The translations under genes were made by a program, and so were the position numbers. Under the pieces are notes generated by a model, which was given only the letters and a program-made list of their open reading frames with translations, was not told the origin of the DNA and did not search any database. Shown here one piece after another: positions 31,715 through 40,502 of a stretch of 64,000 nucleotides of DNA; within the stretch, counting starts at the first letter, position 1; every line of letters starts with the position of its first letter. The stretch lies in the NCBI RefSeq assembly GCF_002257695.2, contig NZ_CP155571.1; one strand, written 5' to 3'. Source of the stretch: Sporomusa acidovorans (GTDB lineage: Bacteria; Bacillota; Negativicutes; Sporomusales; Sporomusaceae).

Positions 31715-32783
31715 AGTAAATTTAAGAGAACATAGTTATACCATTCATATAAATCCCTGTGGGATTCATCAGGTTGGCGAGCTGATGAATACATTGCCGC
31801 TAGGGAAACGGGTTCTTATTGTGACCGATGAAAACGTTGCTCCTTTATATGCCGACCAATTAGCTGACAGCCTTAAAGCTGCCGGTTTCAACTCCGCGGT
31901 TATTATTGTAGAACCTGGTGAAAGTTCAAAATCGTTGGCTACTGCGGATAAGGTATTTACGGAGGCTATTGCCCGGGGGCTTGACCGAAAATCGCCTATT
32001 ATCGCTTTAGGCGGCGGGGTTGTTGGCGATCTGGCCGGTTTTGTGGCGGCAAGTTATTTACGTGGCGTGCCGCTTATTCAGGTACCGACATCATTATTGG
32101 CCCAGGTCGATTCCAGTGTCGGCGGAAAAACGGCTGTTAACCACAAGCTGGGAAAAAATTTGATTGGTGCTTTTTATCAGCCAAGCCTGGTCGTTATTGA
32201 TCCCCAGGTACTTACCAGTTTGGATGACAGGCAGTTAAAGGCCGGTCTGGCGGAAGTCGTAAAATACGGCGTTATTGTCGACTATGATTTGTTCAATTAT
32301 CTGCAAAATAATTCTGCAGCCCTGCTGGCCCGCGACCCGGCTGTACTTACGGCGGTTATCAGCCGGTGTTGCCAGCTTAAGGCCGGTGTCGTTGCCCAAG
32401 ATGAGCGGGAAACCTCATTGCGCATGATCCTAAACTTTGGTCATACCATCGGTCACGCCGTTGAGGCAGAAGGGGGCTACTCTAAATACAATCATGGGGA
32501 AGCTGTGGCGATCGGTATGCATGGGGCGGCCCTTATCAGCCAAAAACTGGGATTTTGCGGACAAGCTGATGTTGAGGCCTTGCAAGCTTTGCTCAAACGG
32601 CTGGGTTTGCCGCTGGCAGCCCCCAATTACCAGCCGGAAAAAATGTTGCATTATTTGCGGCGTGATAAAAAAGTGGTAAGTGGCCGAATAAATTGGGTAC
32701 TGATGAAGGCGATCGGCCGAGTAGAGATAACCACCGAGGTTCCCGCGACCGCAATTGAGGCTGTGTTGCAACAAATTACCTAA
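31701..32783 (+). CDS. aroB: 3-dehydroquinate synthase
   Basis: Zinc- and NAD-dependent cyclisation of DAHP to 3-dehydroquinate. The GTG at 31701 is chosen because AAGGAGG lies 8 bases before it. The 360-residue protein has GGGVVGDLAGFVAASYLRG, PTSLLAQVDSSVGGKTAVNH, EVVKYGV and the zinc ligands in FGHTIGHAVE and HGEAVAIGM. It is the last gene of the pil/aro unit and is followed by a strong terminator. Confidence 0.97.
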   Translation: MAEVKVNLREHSYTIHINPCGIHQVGELMNTLPLGKRVLIVTDENVAPLYADQLADSLKAAGFNSAVIIVEPGESSKSLATADKVFTEAIARGLDRKSPIIALGGGVVGDLAGFVAASYLRGVPLIQVPTSLLAQVDSSVGGKTAVNHKLGKNLIGAFYQPSLVVIDPQVLTSLDDRQLKAGLAEVVKYGVIVDYDLFNYLQNNSAALLARDPAVLTAVISRCCQLKAGVVAQDERETSLRMILNFGHTIGHAVEAEGGYSKYNHGEAVAIGMHGAALISQKLGFCGQADVEALQALLKRLGLPLAAPNYQPEKMLHYLRRDKKVVSGRINWVLMKAIGRVEITTEVPATAIEAVLQQIT

Positions 32784-32800
32784 TTTTACCAAAAAAAGCA

Positions 32801-32856
32801 AAAAGAGATTGCTTCGCACAGACAGGGCAAGTTTTGCGAAGCAATCTCTTTTTTCG
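32801..32856 (+). terminator. Strong terminator closing the pil/aro unit
   Basis: AAGAGATTGCTTCGCA pairs with TGCGAAGCAATCTCTT, a 16-bp stem, followed by TTTT. It lies 20 bases after aroB. Confidence 0.93.
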
Positions 32857-32963
32857 GTTATTATCATGTTGTTTGTAAATTGTTAATTTTGTGTTAATAA
32901 CGGCAGGATAAGGTAGTAACTTGTCGAAAAGAAGGGATATCTGAAACTTGGAGGAATGAGCAG

Positions 32964-34097
32964 TTGGTAAGCGGTAAGAAAAAGGCAATGATTATTGTTA
33001 CAGTTATTGCACTAGCCTTGGCGGGGATTGTTGGTTACCGGATTTATAGCAATATGAAAGCAAATACGGAACGGGCCGGGCGTGTTGCCCAGGGGCAAGT
33101 CGTGGCGGTTGAAGTGGCGGCTATAGCCAGACGGGATGTTACACCTGTGTTGACTTTTTCCTCCAATCTGGAACCGGTATGGAGTGCGGAAATTGCCAGC
33201 AAAGTTGACGGACGTATTGATCGTCTGCTGGTTGATGAGGGAGACGGTGTTGCTGACGGAATGACAGTAGCCATACTGGACATGGGCGAGCTTTCCGCCC
33301 AGGTCGTGCAGGCCGAGGGCAATTTATTGCAAGCCAGAGCCACTTTGGAGCAGGCTGAAATGGATTTAAGTCGGATGGAGCAGCTTGCCAAACAGGGAGC
33401 CATTGCCAACCAAACACTGGACTCGGCCAGAACGAAACGGGAGTTGGCCGCTGGCCAGGTCAGGGCGGCTGAAGGTGCACTAGCCTTGTATGACAGCAAG
33501 TTAGCAGGTGCTAACGTGATAGCACCACGGGCGGGTGTGGTAGTTAAACGTTATCTGCAGTCAGGTTATTATGCTAAAGCGGGTACTCCCATTATTGCAG
33601 TGGCTGATATTAGCACTCTGCTGGCAAAGGCCACCGTTGGTGAAGCTGAGATTGCGCAACTGGCAGTGGGGACGAAAGTAAAAGTCAAAATGGATGCACT
33701 TGCCGGTCAGGAATTTGCGGGAACCATTACCCGGCTGTCGCCGGTGGCTGTCATGCCTTCACGGACGTTTACTGCCGAGATATCGATTCCTAATCCACAA
33801 AGTATTCTTAAGGGAGGAATGTTTGCTAAAGTAGAAGTTCCCGGTCAAGTGCATGCTCAGGCACTTGTGGTGCCGGAAACAGCATTGGTCATGCGGGAAG
33901 ACATCAAGACAGTTTATGTTCTTACGGCTGACAATAAAGTACAGCAGCGTGTACTTAAATTAGGCTATGTTGGTGATGGCTGGGCCGAGGTGCTTGATGG
34001 TGTTAACGATGGAGAGCAAATTGTAATTTCTGGCCAAAATAAACTACGAGACGGATCAACGGTTCGCTTGGCAGCGCCCGGGGAGGCTGGCAAATAA
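32964..34097 (+). CDS. RND efflux periplasmic adaptor (membrane fusion protein)
   Basis: Links an inner-membrane pump to an outer-membrane channel. The TTG at 32964 is used because GGAGGAATG lies just before it and the closer ATG is out of frame. The 377-residue protein has an N-terminal membrane anchor (residues 8-25), the barrel-sandwich halves (PVWSAEIASKVDGRIDRLLV and ANVIAPRAGVVVKRYLQSG), an alpha-hairpin (100-165), and beta-barrel and membrane-proximal parts with VVPETALVMREDIKTVYVL. It is intact, unlike its pump gene, which follows directly and is broken. Confidence 0.92.
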   Translation: MVSGKKKAMIIVTVIALALAGIVGYRIYSNMKANTERAGRVAQGQVVAVEVAAIARRDVTPVLTFSSNLEPVWSAEIASKVDGRIDRLLVDEGDGVADGMTVAILDMGELSAQVVQAEGNLLQARATLEQAEMDLSRMEQLAKQGAIANQTLDSARTKRELAAGQVRAAEGALALYDSKLAGANVIAPRAGVVVKRYLQSGYYAKAGTPIIAVADISTLLAKATVGEAEIAQLAVGTKVKVKMDALAGQEFAGTITRLSPVAVMPSRTFTAEISIPNPQSILKGGMFAKVEVPGQVHAQALVVPETALVMREDIKTVYVLTADNKVQQRVLKLGYVGDGWAEVLDGVNDGEQIVISGQNKLRDGSTVRLAAPGEAGK

Positions 34098-36917
34098 ATG
34101 ATTGACGTTTTTATTAAACGCCCGGTATTTACCACGATGCTTGTCCTGCTGTTGGTGGTTTTCGGACTGAATTCGTAATCCAGGCCTGGGTGTTGATCTG
34201 TATCCGGATGTTGAATTTCCGATTATTACCATTACTGTCACCTATACGGGTGCTTCGCCGGAAGAAATGGAGAGCCTTATTACCAAGCCGATTGAGGATG
34301 CGGTAAGCTCGGTTGCGGGAATTAAGACATTATCGTCAGTTTCGCGGGAAGGTGTATCGCAGACAACGATTGAATTTGAACTTGGGACCAATCCCAAGTT
34401 AGCAGCCAATGATGTGCGTGAGAAGGTTGCCGGTGTTCGTAAGCGGCTGCCGGATCAAATTGATGAACCGGTAGTGCAGCGCTATGATATAACGGCACAG
34501 TCGATTCTTACCTTTAGTCTGGCGTCAGATACCAGGCCACGGGGGGAGATTCGGAAAATTGCCGAGGATATTGTAAAAAATCAGCTCCAACAGTTGGAGG
34601 GCGTGGCTGAGGTTACCGTATATGGCGCAGCACAACGCGAGATTCAGATATTGGCTGACCCGCGCAAACTCGAAGCCTACGGTATTTCGCTGCAACAACT
34701 GCTTGATGCGGTGGATGCTAATAACATTAATACACCAGGCGGCCATGTGACAGAGAAAGGTATTGAATTAACCGTCAGAACAATCGGCAAATATCAAAGT
34801 ATTGAAGATATAAGAAATATTATTGTACTTAACCAAGAAGGGCGTCTGGTGGCCCTAAAAGATGTTGCCGCTGTAGAAGATACCTGGGTTGAAGAACGGA
34901 ATTATGCAAAAACCAATGGTGTACCAAGTGTTATTGTCTCCATTCAGAAACAATCTGGGACGAATACGGTGGGGGTTGCGGAAAAGGTAAAGCAATCCAT
35001 GCAAAATTTAGAGCAGAATGTTTTGCCGCCTGATATTAAAATTACAAAAGTTCGGGATAATTCCGTCTATATTCGCGACAGTGTTGATGACGTTATGATG
35101 TCAATGGTCTTTGGCGGGTTATTGGCTGTAGCCATTACCTTTTTATTTTTACGCAATGCCAGGGCTACCATGATTGGTGCCATTGCCATACCGACTTCGG
35201 TTATTTCGACTTTCTTTTTAATGAAAGCCATGAATTTTACGTTAAATAATATGTCGCTCATGGGGCTTAGTCTGGCGGTAGGCATACTGATTGACGACGC
35301 CATTGTTATTGTTGAGAATATTTTTCGCCATATGGAGCAGGGAAAAACCCCCAGGGAAGCGGCCGGTGTTGGGACGAAAGAAATATCACTGGCTGTTTTG
35401 GCGACAACTTTCTCAATTTTAGCCGTATTTGTGCCTGTGGGCAATATGGGCGAGATTATCGGCCAGTTTTTTAAACAATTTGGCCTGACAGTAGCTTTTG
35501 CCGTAGCATTTTCGCTTTTTGTAGCCTTTACACTTACGCCGATGCTGTCTGCTTATTGGTTGCAATCTGGTCACGAAAGACAGGATCGACGGCTACGCTG
35601 GCTTGAGTATCTATTGGATAAATGGGAACAAGGTTTTGAAGCTTTCCGAAATCTTTATCGGGAAATATTATACTGGGCATTGCGGCGTCCCAAAAAGCTA
35701 GTTGCCGTGGCCATTGTTTCTCTGTTTCTTAATGCATTGTTACTGCCTTTCCTTGGTTCGGAGTTTCAGCCCACCTATGATTCCGGTGAATTTATCATCA
35801 ACATGTTGGCGCCGTCTGGAACGTCGATTGAACGTAATAAAGAATTAGTAGCCCAGGTTGAACAGGAAATTTTGGCTATTCCGGAATTAGAATCAGCTTA
35901 TCTGGTTATCGGCACTAATCGCCAAGTATACCGTTCGATGATTGGTGTGCGGCTGATCGATTCCAGTAAACGCTCCCGATCCATGATGCAGATAATGGAT
36001 TCGCTGCGGATTAAATTCCGTGAGGTTCAGGGACTTAAAGTATCTGTATCAACAGGTCAGGGCATGGGCAAAGGGGACTCGCGTCCTATTCAAGTGGCGC
36101 TTCGAGGGCCTGAGCTAGACAGTTTGAATATGTATGCCACGACGCTGTCAGAAAAAATAAAACAGCTTCCAGGTACCACGGATGTGGATATATCCAGTGA
36201 ACAATCAGAACCTGAGGTGCAGGTTAAATTTGATCCGGCACGGCTGGGTGATGTCGGGTTGGACGCAACAACAGCCGGTAAAGCGGTACAAACTGCTTTT
36301 CTATTCCTGGGCTTAATCTTCCGCTTGGCTATACCTACAAGCTGGTAGGCCAGGCGCAGATGATGCAGGATTCTTTTAAAGAAATTGCCAAAGCATTGGT
36401 GTTGGCTGTTATTCTAATTTATATGGTGCTGGCAGCCGAGTTTGAAAGTTTCATTCATCCTTTTACCATTATGTTGTCCTTGCCGTTTTCCCTGATTGGC
36501 GCAATTCTCGGACTGTTAATTGCCGGCAGCACCATCAACATTATGTCCCTAATCGGTGTAATTATGCTGATGGGCTTGGTAACCAAGAACGCCATTTTGC
36601 TCATCGATTATACGAACCAGCTTAGAGATCAGGGCATGCCGATTGTGGATGCGCTGGTTGAGGCTGGAACAGTCCGGCTGCGGCCGATATTAATGACAAC
36701 CATGGCAATGATTTTCGGTATGGCACCGATTGCGCTGGGCATCGGTGCAGGCGCGGAAATTCGTTCTTCTATGGGTGTTGCCTTAATTGGGGGATTAATA
36801 ACTTCAACTTTTTTAACACTTGTCATTATCCCACTGGTTTATTTATTAATTGATAAATTGCAGAAGCAATTTAAACTTGCTAAAAGCGATATACCGGAAA
36901 GAAACCCTGGCGCATAA
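34098..36917 (+). pseudogene. RND efflux pump gene, frameshifted and internally deleted
   Basis: Inner-membrane drug or metabolite pump of the AcrB family, no longer intact. It starts at ATG 34098 with MIDVFIKRPVFTTMLVLLLV, then stops at TAA 34176: one extra A at 34177-34178 shifts the frame, and the family sequence resumes as YPGLGVDLYPDVEFPIITIT. The long middle part runs in one frame to about 36306 (GKAVQTAF), where roughly 80-100 codons of the second porter half are missing, and the frame shifts again to LNLPLGYTYKLVGQAQ and on to the end at 36917. The total span is about 940 codons against 1,020-1,040 usual. Membrane-domain motifs before and after are well kept, so the damage is recent. 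Confidence 0.92.
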
Positions 36918-36934
36918 TGCCAGGGTTTCTTATT
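36900..36934. terminator. Bidirectional terminator
   Basis: AAACCCTGGC pairs with GCCAGGGTTT over a 7-base loop that contains the stop codon of the RND gene, with TCTTATT on the plus side and TTTCTTTCC on the minus side. It separates two convergent genes. Confidence 0.85.
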
Positions 36935-37217
36935 AGACTAACCGCCAACCTTCAATGACAAGTTTTTTAAATCCGAAAAAATGACTAAGTGTAACAGTTA
37001 GTGCTATTTCAGGTAATTCATGGGGAACATAGACCATAATACCTTGTATTTCCTCCAGGACATAATTGTGTGGATCGTGCGGTTGCCCCAGCCGCACAGT
37101 CGGGCTTTCACGGATATCAATGCAACAGCTGATTACCTGAAATAGTTCCAGATATATAGAAGAACTACGGGACTTAATATATTCAAGAGCCTGGTCTGTT
37201 ATTGTCAAGAGTGCCAT
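36933..37217 (-). CDS. Small CC-motif protein, possible CC/Se family
   Basis: A 94-residue soluble protein. The ATG at 37217 follows AGGAGG; an in-frame upstream Met has no such site. It begins MALLTITDQALEYIKSRSS, has adjacent Cys-Cys in VISCCIDIRES, a VRLGQP segment, GIMVYVPHEL, and ends FFGFKKLVIEGWRL. This order resembles the small CC/Se-motif family, in which some members have selenocysteine at the first Cys of the pair; here both are Cys codons. Function is unknown; a redox or metal role is plausible. It is convergent with the broken RND gene. Confidence 0.62.
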   Translation of the reverse strand: MALLTITDQALEYIKSRSSSIYLELFQVISCCIDIRESPTVRLGQPHDPHNYVLEEIQGIMVYVPHELPEIALTVTLSHFFGFKKLVIEGWRLV

Positions 37218-37371
37218 CAAAGAACCTCCTAATTGTTTTTGCAAAATATTCGGTGCGAATGATAAATATCCCTGCTAAAGAAATGCAATAAAGATTCAGT
37301 TAGTGACATAACATTTAGAAACTGAATAGAATATAGTATAGTAGTAGACGTGCTGCCGTGGAGGTGATGCC

Positions 37372-37830
37372 TTGCTTAATCAGTCGGAGGAACTAAATAA
37401 TTTGCAAGCTTTAATGAGGCTGCAAAACAGTCACATTCAGGCTATAAATAAGTTGATCTATACTGCTACAGTTGACATAACATTGACAAATAATCATGAT
37501 TTTACCGAGTTTGTTACCCATTTTTTCGAGTTTACCCACTATCATTATAACAGTGACGGCTATAGTCAAGCCGCGCAACTGGTGCAAACCTATCACTATA
37601 TTTTGTTGGATCGGTTGCTTGATAGCCAGGTATTAGCAGCTGCTGAACAAATGGAATCGGCAATTAGTTACCTGGAAATGGCTGCACAGGAAGACAAAAT
37701 AAGGATCAATCCCCAAATTATGTTATTAATCCAGGGGATCTTATTGGTGGAAGAAACACAGTTGAAGATTATAGAATGTCTGGAGACAATTTTAGGGAAT
37801 TTTCGTGCTATTCCCCAATTGCACAATTAA
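37372..37830 (+). CDS. Alpha-helical protein of unknown function
   Basis: A 152-residue soluble protein starting at TTG (37372) behind GGAGGTG. It has no signal peptide or membrane segment, and predicted composition is almost all helical, with many Gln, Leu and His (FVTHFFEFTHYHYNSDGYSQ). No family is recognised. It is followed by a reverse-orientation copy of the family 1 repeat and then by the larB leader. There is no evident link to neighbours. Confidence 0.7.
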   Translation: MLNQSEELNNLQALMRLQNSHIQAINKLIYTATVDITLTNNHDFTEFVTHFFEFTHYHYNSDGYSQAAQLVQTYHYILLDRLLDSQVLAAAEQMESAISYLEMAAQEDKIRINPQIMLLIQGILLVEETQLKIIECLETILGNFRAIPQLHN

Positions 37831-37901
37831 TAATTTTTTCGACAGGATTTTTACTATTTTCCTTGAATTAAAAAATAATGTTCAGCGGGGCAGTGTTTCT
37901 T

Positions 37902-37995
37902 TGCAAGATTATCCAAACAGGATAATCTTGCTGAAATAGTAAGAACGACTTAAGATTCTGCCGGTACTTTGAGGGACATTGGCATAATCTTAGCT
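37902..37995 (-). repeat. Dispersed two-hairpin repeat, family 1, copy 3 (diverged, inverted)
   Basis: Read on the minus strand, it carries the family blocks in the same order as copies 1 and 2: TGCCAATGTCCCTCAAA for the TGCCAAGTCCTTCAG part, CCGGCAGAA, AGTCGTTCTTACT, then a hairpin. The hairpin (GCAAGATTATCC paired with GGATAATCTTGC) has a different sequence but the same place. Divergence with retained hairpins argues for a structured element rather than chance. Confidence 0.7.
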
Positions 37996-38018
37996 AAACA
38001 GAGTTTAACAAAATTCTG

Positions 38019-38112
38019 TTGGCGTGAGTATCACCTCGGCTAGCGCTCTCGCCAAACGTTCGGCGTTAGCCGGGTTTTCTAATATTTTATTATAAATATT
38101 AGAATAATCCGG
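38019..38112 (+). ncRNA. Structured leader of larB, candidate regulatory RNA
   Basis: Two strong stems follow each other in the 320 bases before larB: TTGGCGTGAG with CTCTCGCCAA (38019-38055), and CCGGGTT-TTCTAATATTT with AAATATTAGAA-TAATCCGG (38070-38112), the inner 11 bp being perfect. Neither is followed by a T run, so they are not simple terminators. I do not recognise a known riboswitch class. The rest of the spacer up to larB (38113-38313) holds nothing I can name except a T run at 38251-38260. Confidence 0.45.
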
Positions 38113-38313
38113 AAAGTGGCCTGGTTATGGCTTATATTATCCGGGTCGACTGCTTGCCCCAAGGAATTTTTCGGCATTAGTTGCCTCAGTCCGAGAACAT
38201 CGCTATAATTGGGGTATTAGACAATAACGTAGTTAAAATGGGAGGCCTGATTTTTTTTTGTAGTTTATCGCTCTATATTTCTAATATGACGTCTAAATAA
38301 ATGAGGTGTAAAA

Positions 38314-39066
38314 ATGGATATGGATTATGTTAGAGGCTTGCTCAAAGAATATAAAGCAGGTGAACTGACACTTGATGATGCGCTTGATAAGCTGAAAATT
38401 TTGCCTTACGAAGACTTGGAATTTGCCAAGCTGGATCATCACCGGTTACTGCGCCAAGGGTTTGCCGAAGTTGTTTTTTGCCAGGGAAAAACGGTAGACC
38501 AGGTGCAGATTATTATTGAAAGGTTGTCGGAATATAACCGCAGTATTTTGGCAACAAGAGCGACAAAGGAAATGTATGATGCCGTCAAGAAAATTGTTCC
38601 TGATGCTCAATATCATCAGTCGGCCAAGCTTATTACCATTGAACGGCAAAAGCCAACGGTTGATAAGGAACGTTTTGTGTTAGTTATGAGTGCTGGGACA
38701 AGTGACATTCCTGTAGCTGAGGAAGCTGCAATTACGGCAGAAATTATGGGTAATGAGGTAAAAAGAGTATATGATGTTGGCGTGGCTGGTATTCACCGTT
38801 TGCTGGATCAGCACCAACTCATTGAACAAGCCAATGTTCTGATTGTGGTGGCAGGAATGGAGGGGGCGCTGGCCAGTGTGGTTGGGGGGATGGCGGCAAA
38901 ACCTGTTATTGCCGTACCGACAAGCATTGGGTATGGTGCAAATTTCGGCGGTCTGGCAGCCCTGCTAAGTATGCTCAATAGCTGCGCGGCCGGTGTAGCT
39001 GTTGTTAATATTGATAATGGATTCGGCGCAGGCCGCTTGGCCAGCATGATTAACCACATGAGGTGA
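38314..39066 (+). CDS. larB: Nickel-pincer cofactor biosynthesis protein LarB
   Basis: Carboxylates and hydrolyses nicotinic acid adenine dinucleotide, the first step to the nickel-pincer cofactor of lactate racemase-type enzymes. The 250-residue protein has an N-terminal part and a PurE-like C-terminal domain: VLVMSAGTSDIPVAEEAA, GVAGIHRLL, VAGMEGALASVVGG and PTSIGYGANFGG. GAGGTG precedes the start. larC follows after 7 bases. No larA or larE is in the window, so the enzyme that uses the cofactor is elsewhere. Confidence 0.95.
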   Translation: MDMDYVRGLLKEYKAGELTLDDALDKLKILPYEDLEFAKLDHHRLLRQGFAEVVFCQGKTVDQVQIIIERLSEYNRSILATRATKEMYDAVKKIVPDAQYHQSAKLITIERQKPTVDKERFVLVMSAGTSDIPVAEEAAITAEIMGNEVKRVYDVGVAGIHRLLDQHQLIEQANVLIVVAGMEGALASVVGGMAAKPVIAVPTSIGYGANFGGLAALLSMLNSCAAGVAVVNIDNGFGAGRLASMINHMR

Positions 39067-39073
39067 TGAAACA

Positions 39074-40288
39074 ATGGACAAAAAATACAACGATGCTATT
39101 TATTTGGATTGCTTTGCCGGAATCAGTGGTAATATGCTGCTGGGAGCGTTGCTTGATGTCGGAGCGCCGGCAGAGCTATTGCGAACTGAATTGGTCAAAT
39201 TGCCGGTAAATGGCTATACTTTGACCATATCCCGGGTTGATAAAGGTGGTATTAGCGCTAATTACCTGGATGTTCAGGTAGATGAATCGGTACATGAACA
39301 TCGCAATCTGGAGGATATTGTTAGCCTTATTAATAAATCTGAACTGGTACCTGCTGTAAAAGAAACCAGTATTGCCATATTTACCCGTTTAGCTCAGGCC
39401 GAGGCCAAAGTTCACGGCATGCCGCTTAATGAAATTCATTTTCATGAAGTTGGCGCGGTGGATTCAATCGTTGATATAGTTGGCATTGCGTGGGCTTTGC
39501 ATTACCTTGGCATTAAGCATATTTATTCTTCAAAACTCCATGTTGGCAATGGCTTTGTAAAATGTTGCCATGGTTTGATGCCTGTGCCGGCTCCGGCTAC
39601 CGCCGAACTGCTGCATGGTATTCCTTACTATCAGGGCGACATTGCCAAAGAGCTGGTAACGCCCACCGGAGCGGCTGTGCTGGCAACACTCGGCAACGAT
39701 TTTGGAGTAAGGCCGGAAGGGTTTGTAAGCCATAAAATAGGGTATGGTGCCGGGAGTTGGGATCTTGCCATTCCTAATGTTTTGCGTCTTTACTGGGGAG
39801 AAGTGTCCGGCAGCGATAGGAATCAGGAACAAAATCAAACGCAAATGGACGAACAGTGTCTGGTCGTGGAAGCCAATATAGACGATCAGAACCCTGAAAT
39901 TTATGGATACATAATAGATAAATTGTTTGAAGCCGGCGCTCTTGATGTTTGGCTTACGCCGATTGTTATGAAAAAGAGCCGGCCGGCAACCAAATTGTCG
40001 GTTTTACTGTCAAGTGACTGTAAGAATAAGATAGCGGAGATTATTTTGCAGGAAACTACTTCCATCGGCATGCGTTTCTATCCGGTGACAAGAACGATGG
40101 CGGACCGTGAATTTATTGTTATTGGGTTGCCTTGGGGCGATGTCAAGGTTAAAATTAGTTCTTACCGGGGAAAAATATGCAATGTAGCACCCGAGTACGA
40201 AGATTGCAGGAAGATTGCCGAGAAGGCCGGGATGCCGTTAAAGGTTGTTCAGCATATTGCATTAAAAGAGGCTATGTCGTTTTGTTAG
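39074..40288 (+). CDS. larC: Nickel insertion protein LarC
   Basis: CTP-dependent cyclometallase that inserts nickel into the pincer cofactor. The 404-residue protein has the LarC start YLDCFAGISGNMLLGALLD, IHFHEVGAVDSIVDIVG with His-rich metal-binding positions, and VTPTGAAVLATL. VEANIDDQNPEIYGYIIDKL begins the C-terminal domain. In some lactobacilli the gene is split and needs a programmed frameshift; here it is one continuous frame. Confidence 0.95.
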   Translation: MDKKYNDAIYLDCFAGISGNMLLGALLDVGAPAELLRTELVKLPVNGYTLTISRVDKGGISANYLDVQVDESVHEHRNLEDIVSLINKSELVPAVKETSIAIFTRLAQAEAKVHGMPLNEIHFHEVGAVDSIVDIVGIAWALHYLGIKHIYSSKLHVGNGFVKCCHGLMPVPAPATAELLHGIPYYQGDIAKELVTPTGAAVLATLGNDFGVRPEGFVSHKIGYGAGSWDLAIPNVLRLYWGEVSGSDRNQEQNQTQMDEQCLVVEANIDDQNPEIYGYIIDKLFEAGALDVWLTPIVMKKSRPATKLSVLLSSDCKNKIAEIILQETTSIGMRFYPVTRTMADREFIVIGLPWGDVKVKISSYRGKICNVAPEYEDCRKIAEKAGMPLKVVQHIALKEAMSFC

Positions 40289-40502
40289 TTTATAATAAAT
40301 TAGTATGAGAAAAATTTCCATTATTGGGATTATTGGCTGCATGTTTTACTTTTGGCTCGATAAAAGTAAAATAATGGTTTGCTAGCAGGAAAAAAAGAAA
40401 ATATGTAAAATTATAATTGTTAATATTGTAACTTTCTTTGACGCAACAGAATAATGACGTGTTGGGCAAGAGGAGGAGAGAAGGCTGGCTACAAGGTATT
40501 GG

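Noticed and set aside
40303..40383. 26-codon frame encoding a hydrophobic peptide after larC
   Set aside because: No ribosome site; it overlaps a TTTTACTTTT/AAAAGTAAAA inverted repeat which is the likelier feature.
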